Source: Pyronema omphalodes
Lineage: Eukaryota > Ascomycota > Pezizomycetes > Pezizales > Pyronemataceae
Direction: 5' to 3'
NCBI GenBank assembly: GCA_024516155.1
Contig: JAJJXM010000026.1
Coordinates: 124,001-188,000, forward strand
Length of the DNA: 64,000 bases
The number at the start of each line of letters is the position of its first letter. Within the stretch, counting starts at the first letter, position 1. A program made the position numbers and the translations under genes. Shown here piece by piece: positions 42,601 through 53,279 of this stretch. Below the pieces are notes generated by a model. It saw only the letters and a program-made list of their open reading frames with translations. It did no database searches and had not been told where the DNA came from.

Positions 42601-43416
42601 TATCCCCGTACAGCTCAGGGAGCCCAACGCAACAACTTCTTGCAGCCTATCGTGAGCTATCCACTTTATCCCATCAATGCTCCCCGGCATATTCCAGGGC
42701 CTTCTTACCCCCCGTATCCAGGTGGATTTAATCCAACAGGTACGGCACAAGCACAGGTTCCGCCCCAATGGCCCAACTGGATGCCACCCAGTACTGCTGC
42801 TCCGTATCATTATACCCATCAGAGCCAGATGAATGGATATTTCGATCATCCTGGATCAGCTGGATTCCCACAGTATGGTGGGCCACCTGGACCGCCTGGG
42901 CAATTCGCAACCAACGGGAACGGACATTACGGATATAATGGGAACCAAGGGCATCATGGACCGCGCGAAAATCACCGGGTTAATGGTATGCATCGCTCTG
43001 AAACTCAGAACCACAACCACAATAACAACCATTACCACCACAATCACTATGTTCATAGCCATCAAGCCCACAATTCTGGTATGAACCGTTCCCAGACCAT
43101 TGCTTCCATGCCCGGTAGTCATCAAGGAAATAACCATGGAAATCATCAAGAGAATCAACGGGGAGGCTATGCGCGTGGTCGGTTCCAAGGCAGACATCAT
43201 CAACGTCCTCCTCCACTTGGATTGTCACTCTCGGGATTGTCCCTCTCGGAGGAGACTGGAAGACATCAACCACACCAACCCCACCAACCACACCGACCAC
43301 ATCAACCACACCAACCGGGTTATACTAACGGCCACCATGCAGCTTCTCCTAATCAGCAGGATCAAGAGTCCCAGGACGTTCAGCCAGACCAGCCGAGAAC
43401 AAATGGTGGACACTAA
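39602..43416 (+). CDS. IME4: mRNA m6A methyltransferase, METTL3/IME4 type
   Basis: Seven exons: 39602-39774, 39839-40802, 40858-40942, 40996-41152, 41210-41411, 41468-41558 and 41615-43416, 1157 residues in frame; introns are 53-64 nt with GTAAGT/GTGAGT-like donors. It transfers methyl from S-adenosylmethionine to mRNA adenines, with a METTL14-type partner in other organisms. Two CCCH-type zinc fingers lie at about 269-328 (CARNNGTGEQC; then CSYLGSCYNKDTCPYVHYDM, exactly C-x5-C-x5-C-x3-H as in METTL3). The catalytic DPPW (407-410) is split by a phase-1 intron and followed by PIHMRLPY. Further conserved parts: FLWVTSRVY, WVKTNQL, TGRTGHWLNH, CLVGIKG, FGRQHNIRHGWLTIGNQL. After about residue 600 comes a 550-residue tail rich in Pro, Asn, Gln, Gly and His, with a basic KRRQANREKKKAEKKK stretch, RGRFQGRHHQRPPP and HQPHQP units. 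The tail is far longer than in METTL3 (580 residues in total). Confidence 0.95.
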
Positions 43417-44422
43417 TTTTAACTCATCCAAGCCTAGTAGCATAAGATAGGTGGAATAGATTACAGCCATCAAGAGGAGCAGCTTTACCCTGTGAGCTAT
43501 AAAACTAACTATGTGTTAACAAGAAAAGATGACTGTACTTGCAGAGAAGAGTTGAATCCAGCATCATGTAAAGGAGCCGGATTGTCATATTCAAGTTTAA
43601 ATTAGCGATTCTTGTTGGCTACAGTTACTACTTGTTTCGATTGGTTTATGTCATTGGCCAGCTTCTTGCAGGAGTTCCAGCGGTGGAGCGTTTTCGGAAT
43701 TTGTTCTGTCTTTTCTTTTTACTAGTATCATTCGTTATGCAATAAAATTCAGTAGGATTGTCTATTAATTCATACCTTCTGTTTCTCTATCTCGTCGTGA
43801 TTCAAGCATACCCAGCCAGTGGGGTTTGTTGACGTGGTGACGCGCTTCACATGGTCGTTCGCGCTTACAGCCCAGAAAGCCCAGGGTAACTGGTCCCAGC
43901 TCCTACATAGCTCTCCCCAAACCATGGGACCGAGCTTGACGCTAACCTGGCCTCTTCATCGTGGATCTAGCATACGTCAATCATCACGTGAGATGCTTGC
44001 TACAGTATGTACATGTAATTTCCACGTTTGATTTGATCTCCACCTAAAATTATGCTATGATGGTGTATCTTCATGAAAATATTATTAGAAATATGATATT
44101 TAATATCAGGTGACGAAAGGTTTAACTATCCATCACGGGGTTCATTCATATCCAGGGACCACCGACCGCGCGTGCTTTCCCCTCGATCTCCTCGATCCCT
44201 TCGCGAGTTCCTGAACCTGGGTGGCCTGCAGCAACTCGCGACCGCAGCCTCATTAGCTCACATACCAGCGTCATCCCACGTAACGGAAACCTACCTACCT
44301 ACTACATCGCAAAAAATTCCCAGCGGAACCGAAGTTACAGAAAACGACATCCCATTCACCTAGAGAACGTCAACACGCTCGTCGCCGCTGATAGTGTAGA
44401 GTTACCTTCTGCGACTGTCGTG
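43417..44422. other. Spacer between IME4 and RabGAP genes
   Basis: 3' region of the methyltransferase gene and promoter/leader of the next. A CACGTG E-box lies near 43985. No gene is seen, though a non-coding or short first exon of the RabGAP could lie at 44170-44420. Confidence 0.65.
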
Positions 44423-46425
44423 ATGGAAGACCTCCCCCGAGCCGCCGACGAGGTTACTCTCAACGCTCCGCCGCCAAGTGTCGACACCGAGCCTGAGGAG
44501 GAAATGGCTATCAAGACTGAGCTGGCCGACGAAAAGAAAACTACCGTGAAGCTTGAAACCACTGAGCTACCTGTGAAGTCGCAACCCACCGACGTGAAGA
44601 GCGAGAAGACGGAAGAGGAGGAACTGAAGGAGGAGGAGAAGGAGGGGGATACACAACCGTCATTTCTATCCTCGCGCAGCAACTCGATTTCTCAGAGAAT
44701 CCTCACTCCCGAAGAGGAAGTGAAAGTTAGAGCTATCGCGGCCGCGTGTGAAGCCGGGGATCGTGAGAAGGTGGTAGAGGCTGCAATTACGAAGGATGGG
44801 CTTATATGTGATCGGGTTAGGAGGATTGCTTGTAAGTTATCCTATTCTGTGGTGATGAGGCGTGTATGGAGATTTATGTTTCCGAATCTATTGTTACGGA
44901 AGCATACAGAAAATGGGGGAATTTACTGGGCTTCGTTGGGTCTTGTTAGGTGTTTTAAGCTTCAAGGAGCTCTGCTGACCTTTGTTCTCTCTAGGGCCCT
45001 TCCTTCTCGGCAGCCGAACATCCTCTGATGGATCCTCCTTCGAAAAGCGACGAGACTGGAGAGATCTACCGCCTCATGTCGATGAAGACCAGGTTAAACT
45101 TGACGTCAATAGATCTTTCATCTACTACCCAACGAGTATGCTCTTTCCTCCCAACCATCATCTACTTCCCACTCCCGGCTGGTCCCCTACCATGACACTA
45201 CCTATCCCTACCCTCACATACGTGAATTCCAGCTGAGCAGGACTGAAAAAGGCTAGACATGACACCTCGACAACTCGAGCAGCGGAAAAAACAATTATTA
45301 GAACTCATTGTAGAGGTTCTTAGACGGCATCCTATGTTGGGGTACTTCCAGGTACGTGGTACTTAAATCATAGAAGCCATGGCACGGAGCTCTGGGTTCC
45401 ATCGGATTCTAGAACACCCGCCAGTATTATGTAGTATCAAAAAGTATACCTATACTAACACACCCCCTCTCTGCTGTTTAGGGATTCCACGACATATGTC
45501 AACTCATCCTCCTAGTATTGGGGCCCGTATTAGCAGTTCCAGCAGTCGAACACATCGCCTTATTACGAATTCGGGATTTCATGCTCCCGGAGATGGCACC
45601 CGCAATTGATCACCTTCTTCTTTTATATCCATTACTAAAAGCAGAGCATCCAAAACTTTGTGCTCATATTAGTAATACGCAACCGTTTTTTGCTTTGGCG
45701 GCTACTTTGACGTTGTATGCACATGAGATACAGGAGTATTCTAATATTGCACGGTTGTTTGATGCGTTTTTGGCTTTGGATCCGGTTTTTCCGTTGTATT
45801 TGTTTGCTCAGGTATGTTTGATAAATTTCTCAAAGTTGAACGCAACTTGGCGAAGCTTGAAAAGGCTTGACAAATCCCGTTGAAGTCTGTCAAAGCTCTC
45901 TAAAGCCAGGCTATATACGGCTATCCTCAACTTTGCTAACCTTCTTCGTCTCTCTAGATTATAATATCCCGTTCTACCGAACTCTTTTCCATCCCCGAAG
46001 ATGAACCCGAAATGCTCCACAGCATCCTATCGCACCTCCCTAAACCGCTAGATCTGGAAACCTGGATCACCGAAGCAATCCACCTCCTAAAATCCCGACC
46101 TCCAGAATCATTATCCTATTGGCATTGTGTTTCCTATTTATCAGTTTTGAAAACATCCAAAAAGAATTCAAGTTTACAAGAAGCGGAAACATTATTTAAA
46201 AAACATTGTCGACAACTAGAATTCCGGAAGAAGAAGAAAGAGGTCTTGGTGAAATTGAATAAGAATAAAGGAACTGTTATTTTTGTCGGTGTCTCCGTGT
46301 TGGTCGGTATTGGTGGTGTGGTTTGGGGCGTTTGGGGAAGGAGAATGGGTGTTACGGCCGCTTTGGATATACCCGGCGTTGCCATCTTGTGGGGTTTGGT
46401 TAAGGCTGTGAGAGCGTGGACTTAG
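44423..46425 (+). CDS. TBC-domain RabGAP, TBC1D20/Gyp8-like
   Basis: Five exons: 44423-44831, 44995-45135, 45257-45351, 45482-45811 and 45958-46425 (480 residues). Donors are GTAAGT, GTATGC, GTACGT and GTATGT; introns (121-163 nt) are longer than elsewhere in the window. The family speeds GTP hydrolysis by Rab1/Ypt1-type GTPases in ER-Golgi traffic. The N-terminal 100 residues are acidic and disordered. The TBC domain starts near VKVRAIAAACEAGD and RRIAWPFLLGSR. The arginine finger stands in VKLDVNRSFIYYP and the glutamine finger in LGYFQGFHDICQ; DFMLPEMAPA and FLALDPVFPLYLFAQ follow. Near the end GTVIFVGVSVLVGIGGVVWG is a transmembrane segment, as in TBC1D20 and Gyp8, with a second hydrophobic part after it. 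Intron 2 is the least certain. An additional upstream coding exon cannot be excluded. Confidence 0.88.
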
Positions 46426-47087
46426 GAGGTTACGCTTTCTTTGGGAGAGGAATTGCTGGGGGAGATAGGAGTTTGGTTAGTGGGGGAATTACTGGTGGGG
46501 TGCATTATGGGAGTGTAACTTGGGAGGCAAAAGCCCGGAATAGAAAAATGGGGTACGGTATGGGGTGGAAAATGAGGGAAATTGGTTCTTGGCATTATTG
46601 GTGGGGGGGGGGGGGGGGGGGGGGATAAGTTATTGAAAAGTTTATAATCCAGGAAGATTCAAAAGACAATCTTACCTACGGAAAGTGGGTTGTTTTTTTC
46701 TTGGGCGGGTGGAGAGGGAGGGTTAAAGGCGGGGTGTTATGGATACTGTGTTTTAGTAGAGCAATCGTTGCAAAGTTGGACAAAAATTGGGGACACTTAC
46801 AGTTTGTATTATCTTGTTGTAAATATCCTAGGTATAACTGGTTTACCCGAGGGTTATTGTTTATTCGGTTTATTTTTTGATGCATTTAATAGACCTTCTC
46901 TTTCGAAGTTTTGTTATTCACCTTGCGAGTAGCCCTAGATTTCTAATAATATATGGATTGGACGTTGAACTTGTATAATTTCTTAGCACATTATAGTCCT
47001 CCGCAATGACTCAGTTACAAGAAAAGTATGATTATGAAAAGTCAACCCCCCACCCCCACTCCTACGTACCTCACACCAGCCATCTTG
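46426..47087. other. Convergent spacer, RabGAP to phospholipase D
   Basis: No gene. G-rich on the plus strand to 46625, with a 22-base G run at 46603-46624, then AT-rich. Confidence 0.75.
46603..46624. repeat. Poly-G run, 22 bp
   Basis: G run about 180 bp after the RabGAP stop codon. Confidence 0.92.
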
Positions 47088-49904
47088 TTAGGTATAAATA
47101 CTCTCCGTTATTCCATTAACCTGCAACCCCACTACCGCCATTTGTTCATCCCTCAAAAACTCCAAAGGCATCCAAACAAGATGTCCCCTAATCTTTGACA
47201 ACTCCTCCTTCACCTCCTTCGTCGTAATATTATCAGGTTCATATATATGTCCAGTTGGTGGGTTTTCCCTCTTGGGACAAAACGTATCGTAATCCTTCCA
47301 ATTCAGAACTACAACACAATCGCGGTTAGTAATTTTTTATATGTTCCTGACCAGATGAAATAAAAAAGCAAACTGTAACACTTACTACAATCATCCGGAT
47401 CCGTATGAAAAAGCTTCCGATAAACCTCAGTATTAACCGTCGCCTGTTCCTTCCAAACCCTCCACAACTCCTCCCCCAACGGATCCTCAACCAACGGATG
47501 CGGTTGCACCTTATTCCCTCCTTTTCCAGGTGGCTGGGCATTGGGATCCTCTGCGGCATCCAGCGATTGTTCCGGCAGCAATCCCAGATGTTCCATCCAA
47601 AGCTGCATTCTGAGTCCTTTAACAGTATCTTTATGTTTGACCACAGCCGAAAGTTCCGAATCATGATCACCAGCCTGGGATCTATCATTAATGTTGCTAC
47701 TACCTACTATCATTTTTTCATCATCGACGATTAGGAGCTTGGAATGGATGTAGAGTTCTTCTTGGAAGAAGTTGAGTTTTTCTTGTTCGCATCCGTCGTC
47801 CCAGGAGGCTTCTGTTAGGGGTTCGCTACCGGCCATCGCGCAGTGAGAAACGGAATCTCGCGCCGAGTTGGATTTTATTGCGGCTTCGAATTTTTGGCGA
47901 CGGTGCTCCATGCGGGATTCGGAGGTCGAGGATAATATCCCGCTGCTTTGGCTGGTGTCGGATTGGGAGCCGGAATCTCCATTGTTCTGAGTTGCGCTGG
48001 GCTCCCCTAATACATCCACTGCATTGTCTTCTTGGAGTTGCTTATATTTCACCCCGGTTTCTTTTTGTTTCTTAAGAAGCTCCTCGGTAACATGTATACG
48101 ATCATAAATCCTCAGGTTGAAAACAAAAAGATATTCCGTCGGATCGATTCCCTTTGCTTTTAGTCGTCCGTAGATAGAATCTTCACCTCTGTTGATACTT
48201 TTATATTGATAATCGATAATATATCTAGTTCCCGTAGCCGAATCTTCTCTTAAATCCCCCGGAAATCCCGGAACAGCTGGGATTAATATAATAACCCTAA
48301 ACTTTCTCCCCTCTTCATGTGCTTTTGATATCGCAGTTACTATCGCTTTACCAATTTGATTCTGAATAGGCTTTTGCGAATCTCCCGTTGCGGTAATGAA
48401 AAATTGGTTTTCGATGTAGATAAACTCTTTGGCATTTTCAATTAAATCACAATAAGCAGTCTGAATACTTTTTTCCGGAACCGCAAGGCCATGAGACCAA
48501 TCCGCAGAGCTTCTTACAAGCTGTACTTCACAGGGGCCTAGCTCCCCTGGATCCTCGGAGGATGGATGAAGTGGGTGTTTATAATATCCTCCAACGGGAA
48601 ATGCGGGTCGTTGTACACCCACTAAATCATCTGAGATTCCTTCAAGTTGAAGCCAGGGCCGCTTGTGGGAGCGTTTGTATTTATCTCTTTTGATGAAATT
48701 CCAGCGGCCGACGAAATGGTCGGCGAGGGAGAATACGGCGGGTCCTCGGAGTCCAATAGAGACATCGTGCCATGGCATGCGTCCGTATTTGGTTTTGTCG
48801 AGGTGGTTTTGGGTCCAGGTTTTCACATTTTCGAAGTCAAGGATGCGGTTGTTGTTGAAGCTGGGCATAGGGTTAGTGGTTGATAAAGTGGTTATGAGGG
48901 GGAAAAAAATAAGAATTACTCTTGTCCGGGCCAGATTTCGTTTGCTACTCCGGCGGGGTGCATGTCTGATAGTGGATGTTGGTGCATATCCCAGCGTCCG
49001 AAACAAAGATCAAGGCCACCGATGAAGGCAAGTTTATGGTCGACGACAATGAATTTTTCATGATGTGCCTTATAAGCTTCCGTTAGCAACAGTGAAAAGG
49101 TTCCAGAGAATTCCAGCCAAAAGGAAAGATATACCCAAAAAAACGTCATATCAGCACCATGCAAAAACGGATCATGATCCGGATGTCTCATCACATAAAT
49201 ATTCCCATGTCCTTTATGACCATGAGGACAAAGATTCTCCAAAGCCTTTTTCGTATGCGCCGAATTACAAGTAATCGCCCTAGAAATCTATCACCCGCTG
49301 TGATCAGCCCTATTCCACTTAACCTCCTCCCAACCCCAGACATCCCAAACCTTCCTACCTCTTTATAAACCATGACAAAAATCTTCACCCCCTGTTCCGC
49401 CTTCCTTTTCAGCACCCTATCAAGTCTCCATTCCATGGCCTCACTCGGGGGTCTCCTTAGAAATAACTCCGGACTCAACCACCAATCAGCAATATATATG
49501 ACCTCCTTCGCCTCTTCCAGCGCCACTGACACAGCCCAAAAATAATCCCGTCCATCAACATACCACTTTACATCATTCCCGGTAGTCTCAGGTGCAAAGG
49601 AGTTGTAGCGATGTTCTGAGGCTATAGCAGCCCGCTTTTCGTCAACTTCTTGTTCGTGGGTCTCGTCGTGCCGGTGGTTGCGGTTGCAGATGTTGCGGAA
49701 TTTTCCGAGCGCGTGTTTGCTGTGGATTAATTTTACTTTGAGAGCGAAGAGGTGTGGGTGGTCGGAGTGGCCGGAGGTTCCAGAGAAGTGCCCAGTGCAG
49801 CTGGAGGGAGGGGAACCGATTGGGTGAGAGCTCGGGTGGGAGGGGCCGTTGGCGGCGGGGGAGGGCGGAGATGAGGGTGATGATGGGGAGGAGGTGTCGG
49901 CCAT
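47088..49904 (-). CDS. Phospholipase D, short fungal type
   Basis: Five exons: 49904-49324, 49279-49135, 49068-48920, 48860-47386 and 47308-47088 (856 residues in frame). It hydrolyses phosphatidylcholine to phosphatidic acid and choline. Two HKD motifs are seen: HHEKFIVVDHKLAFIGGLDL (starting at about residue 243, right after intron 2) and IHSKLLIVDDEKMIVGSSN (about 660). Other family parts: ADWWLSPELFLRRP, ALENLCPHGHKGHGNI, WPGQDFNNNRILDF (across intron 3), PWHDVSIGLRGPAV and YIENQFFITA. The N-terminus is Ser/Pro-rich, with no PX or PH domain, so this is the short form, unlike yeast Spo14. A Ser/Gln/Asn-rich insert (about 570-620) precedes the second HKD. Donors of introns 2-4 are GTATAT, GTAATT and GTAAGT. 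The intron 1 donor (GTTAAG, 44 nt) is a best guess; GTCTGG 18 bp upstream also fits the frame. Confidence 0.92.
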
Positions 49905-50112
49905 TATGTTTGGTGATGGGTCCTGGGTATAAGTTTTGGAATGATGTAGCTAGAATAAGAACGACAGAGAATTCTGTAATTTGTTTAGGGTGGAGAAGGT
50001 ATATCTGAAGCTATAAACTGTATTTCTTTACTGGTGGGTATAACGTTTCGTGACTGTAATATACTTTCTTCTATTTTCTCTGTTAGCCATCTACCTTATA
50101 ACATCGCCGCTC

Positions 50113-50134
50113 AAAAAAAAAAAAAAAAAAAAAA
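50113..50134. repeat. Poly-A run, 22 bp
   Basis: Uninterrupted A run. No retroposon body or target-site duplication was found beside it. Confidence 0.88.
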
Positions 50135-50329
50135 CAGAATCCCCAAGTAAAACATACCAAAATCCGTGTATATAAGCAATATCCAAGGTCGTCAAAGTCT
50201 GTAAATCCCCTCAAAAATCGCCAATTCCAAAAGATAACTGATATAACAATTCCAACCCTCTTATAAAAATCCGTTTCATCAATCTCATGATAATATCCTC
50301 TCAACCTTTCAACCCAAAGTCAAAAAAAC

Positions 50330-50345
50330 GGGGGGGGGGGGGGGG
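50330..50345. repeat. Poly-G run, 16 bp
   Basis: G run about 425 bp upstream of the phospholipase D start codon. Confidence 0.9.
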
Positions 50346-51998
50346 TTTAGTAGTAGTTTATCACAGCGCGCTACATCCATCCCCAGTATCAAAAGGCCAT
50401 GACGTCATGATTAATAACGCAAAAAACAAGCTTTTCTCAGATGATCCGGATCCGGAAGCGAACCCTACATAACATACATACGTCGACGGTAGCTCGCTTC
50501 TTGGGGGGTTGCGTAAGCTTCGTAGCTTCCAAACAGGATGTGGTATTGAGAAGGTGGTAGACAGGGGTCATGTGATACCGCGGAGCTTATGGAGCTTACG
50601 TTGCCTTTAGGCTTTGGCATGGCGCCAGGGGATGGGAAGAATACATATAGGCTGAGGTAAGCGGATGTAAGGTGGTGTCACATGATCTTGAATCTCGGTA
50701 TGCAACCCCCCCGCCCGGTACTCGTGCTGATTCTTTTTATATAGGTAAGTACCCAACACATTACTGAATGGAAAATAATTAACAACCCGGAAATTATAAT
50801 TTTGAAATTATTATGGGGAGTCTCGTTGGGAGGTTGGCTTAGGCTGCGAGGACGGGATTTGGATTTGGGGTTTGTTTTGCGTGGGACTTTGGGGCCTCGG
50901 TTAGAGTGTGGTTTATAGATTTTGATAAATAAATAAAAAGAATAAAATATATGTTCTTGCCATGAACTAGAATACACTGGATTTTCGTTTACATCCATAA
51001 TCAATGCAGTATCCATAACTAATGTACTCCACATCAATAACCATCTCCAAGCCCCACTTCCCGTCAACTTTCCAGCTGCTTCCTTCCTAAGTCTATTTAA
51101 CACTACTATATAAACATACCAAATAAGCCCACTCAGAAGTACGAGATTAGGTTCAACCTATCAAGTTTGGGGCTGAGACATCAATAATAGCAGTTATTAA
51201 ATCTTCTAAAGTAGACAAGAGAGGAGAGGAGAGATCAGGAGAGAGTAAGCAGAGAACGGAGAAGTTAGCTTGAGATGGGTGGTATTGTTAATTTCAGTTT
51301 TTTTCTTTATGAAATAGCATTAAATATTCCCCATCTCCTTCAACGTCCAACAAGTCCAAGTTTTTCCTATCTCCATGACTTATTCATATTCCTATTCCCA
51401 TCCCAAGGAGCAAATCTTACATATAAGCCATCTCACCCAACTCCTGATATATCCCTTAATAAGATCATCTGTAATCCATTTCATTTTTCATTTTTCCTTT
51501 TTTGTATTTTTCATTTCTTATTTCACTCTGTTCATATCAACTCACACACATGAGATATATCCAAGATATCTTCATAATAAAAAAGATAAAAAAAATAATT
51601 TGAAAAATAAAACCTTAAGAATTTTCTACTCTAACAAAAAGTTTCTCTCCATCACCAACCAGCCCACCACTCTTCCTTTCTTCCTTTCTTCCATTCCTCC
51701 ATTCTTCCTCCATAATCCACAACACGAATGCAAAAACGCAAAAACGCAACCCACGCCTTTGGTAAACACAAGAACACAAAAAACAATACTCAAAACCAAA
51801 CCCATTGAAAAAAAAGCATTTGCAAAAACAGGAAGAAAAAAAAAAACAAAGTCAATAACAGAAAACTAAACCAAAGCAAGAATGAATGTGTGGCAAGTTG
51901 AATGATTTAATACACATGTAGGTATCCCGGATATCATTGGGTAAATATCTATTCTTCAGATTCCCTTTCCCTTCTTACCTCCTCCTCAAGAAACCCCT

Positions 51999-52023
51999 CC
52001 CCCCCCCCCCCCCCCCCCCCCCC
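51999..52023. repeat. Poly-C run, 25 bp
   Basis: C run about 100 bp beyond the stop codon of the membrane-protein gene at 52125, followed by CCACCACCACCACCA. Confidence 0.92.
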
Positions 52024-52124
52024 ACCACCACCACCACTTAGCCCCAGAACCCCACACTCTCTGGTTGAAATATATCTTATACCCTGTGTGCTCCATCCCA
52101 GATGTTATACAAAGACTTTATTAA

Positions 52125-53279
52125 TCAAGCCCCAGGGCGAGTTTCTGTATTGATATCCTTACGACTATCTTCAATGTCGTTGCTGTCAACGTATGTGAAG
52201 CTTACGCGAGGGCTTTGGAGTAAAGGAGAGTTATGTGCGTCTTCTCTTGGGAAGACTTGGTGGTATGGGTTTGGGTGTTTGATGTAGGAGTCGATGACCC
52301 AGTATTGGAAGGCGTTCATGACGAGGGGGAAGAACTATAGGGTATCAGTATATCATGAAAGGATAGTTGTTACAAAGGTTTCGTAGGTGTACTCACAAAC
52401 ATAACAAAAAAGATTTGTAGGCGACGGTCACCTTCGGTCCATGCAAGAAGGAAATCACCGACTTTGCCCAACCATGGGAAAAGGACAAACATAATGAAGA
52501 CAATGAACTTCATCATCATAAGTCCGGTGAAGTAGATAACACTCTGCTTCGCCCAGGTACTCCATTGTGGTGGGTCGCCGTAGTATCCTGAGGTGATTCC
52601 GGTGCGGAAGCCGGGGATATTGCAGAGGCCCAATAAAAAGTTGAGGAACTTGAGGGAGTAGATTAGGAATATAACACCAATCGTTGTCTAGTATATGATC
52701 AATAAACGGAATTTCCCGAGGTATATAAGTAATCAAAAACGTACGTCAATTCCGAGATTGAGGAGGTAGAAAGAGCAGGGGTTTGCGTGATATCCCTCGT
52801 CTCCGCCGTCGACACTTCTTCGGACAGCCGCTACTACGAGGGATGTTGGTGATGGTTCTGTTGTTAAAGTTCCTGAGGATATCATGGATAATAATAAGTT
52901 TGCCATATGCACCAAAACACTACCGAATACTTGTTTCGATGCATCCATCCACCTATAAACATGTGCATATTAGCCCCCGTTCGAGTTCATCATTCAATAT
53001 AGCCAAACAGTTTGTCGCGTACCATATTAAAAATGGTCTCTGAGGGCGTTCCCTAGATCGCTTCCACAGTAATACCAAGAATGCGACGGCTCCAAGAGCG
53101 CCTTGGACAACCAGTGCTGTTGTTACTTGTCAGCCTCTGAATGATCGACAACCCCCCTCTGGACAACAACATCTCCGCGTAGAGATGTGGCAAAGCTTAC
53201 CGAAAGGTCCCAATAGATCACATCGTCCATTATCTTCGCTTCCCGTCGCTATCGAAGCAGCTGCGCCGCTGGTATTCAT
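52125..53279 (-). CDS. STIMATE/YPL162C-like multi-pass membrane protein
   Basis: Five exons: 53279-53201, 53116-53023, 52952-52745, 52687-52397 and 52334-52125 (293 residues). Donors are GTAAGC, GTACGC, GTACGT and GTGAGT; all junctions keep frame. This family includes the yeast vacuolar-membrane protein YPL162C and animal STIMATE (TMEM110), which promotes STIM1 activity at ER-plasma membrane junctions. The fungal role is poorly known. Seen: RCDLLGPFALVVQGALG (first membrane helix), then the family hallmark IWWMDASKQVFGSVLVHM, NPCSFYLLNLGIDTTIGVIF, GYYGDPPQWSTWAKQSVIYF, the helix MMMKFIVFIMFVLFPWL, and FPLVMNAFQYWVIDSYIK. The hydrophilic C-terminal tail is about 45 residues. Five to six membrane helices are expected. 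The start at 53279 gives a short N-terminal tail (MNTSGAAASIATG). Confidence 0.9.

Larger units (their letters stand above)
49905..52124. other. Gene-free spacer with homopolymer runs
   Basis: No supported gene. It contains a 22-base A run (50113-50134), a 16-base G run (50330-50345), a 25-base C run (51999-52023) followed by CCA triplets, and AT-rich sequence between. The frames at 50678-51103 and 51375-51869 look like chance. Confidence 0.7.

Noticed and set aside
42037..42849. 270-codon minus-strand frame opposite the methyltransferase tail
   Set aside because: No domain, and it is explained by the codon bias of the low-complexity tail on the plus strand.
50113..50134. Poly-A tail of a retroposon
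   Set aside because: No upstream element body, target-site duplication or reverse-transcriptase sequence found.
50678..51103. 141-codon minus-strand frame
   Set aside because: Irregular composition, AT-rich context and no recognisable motif.
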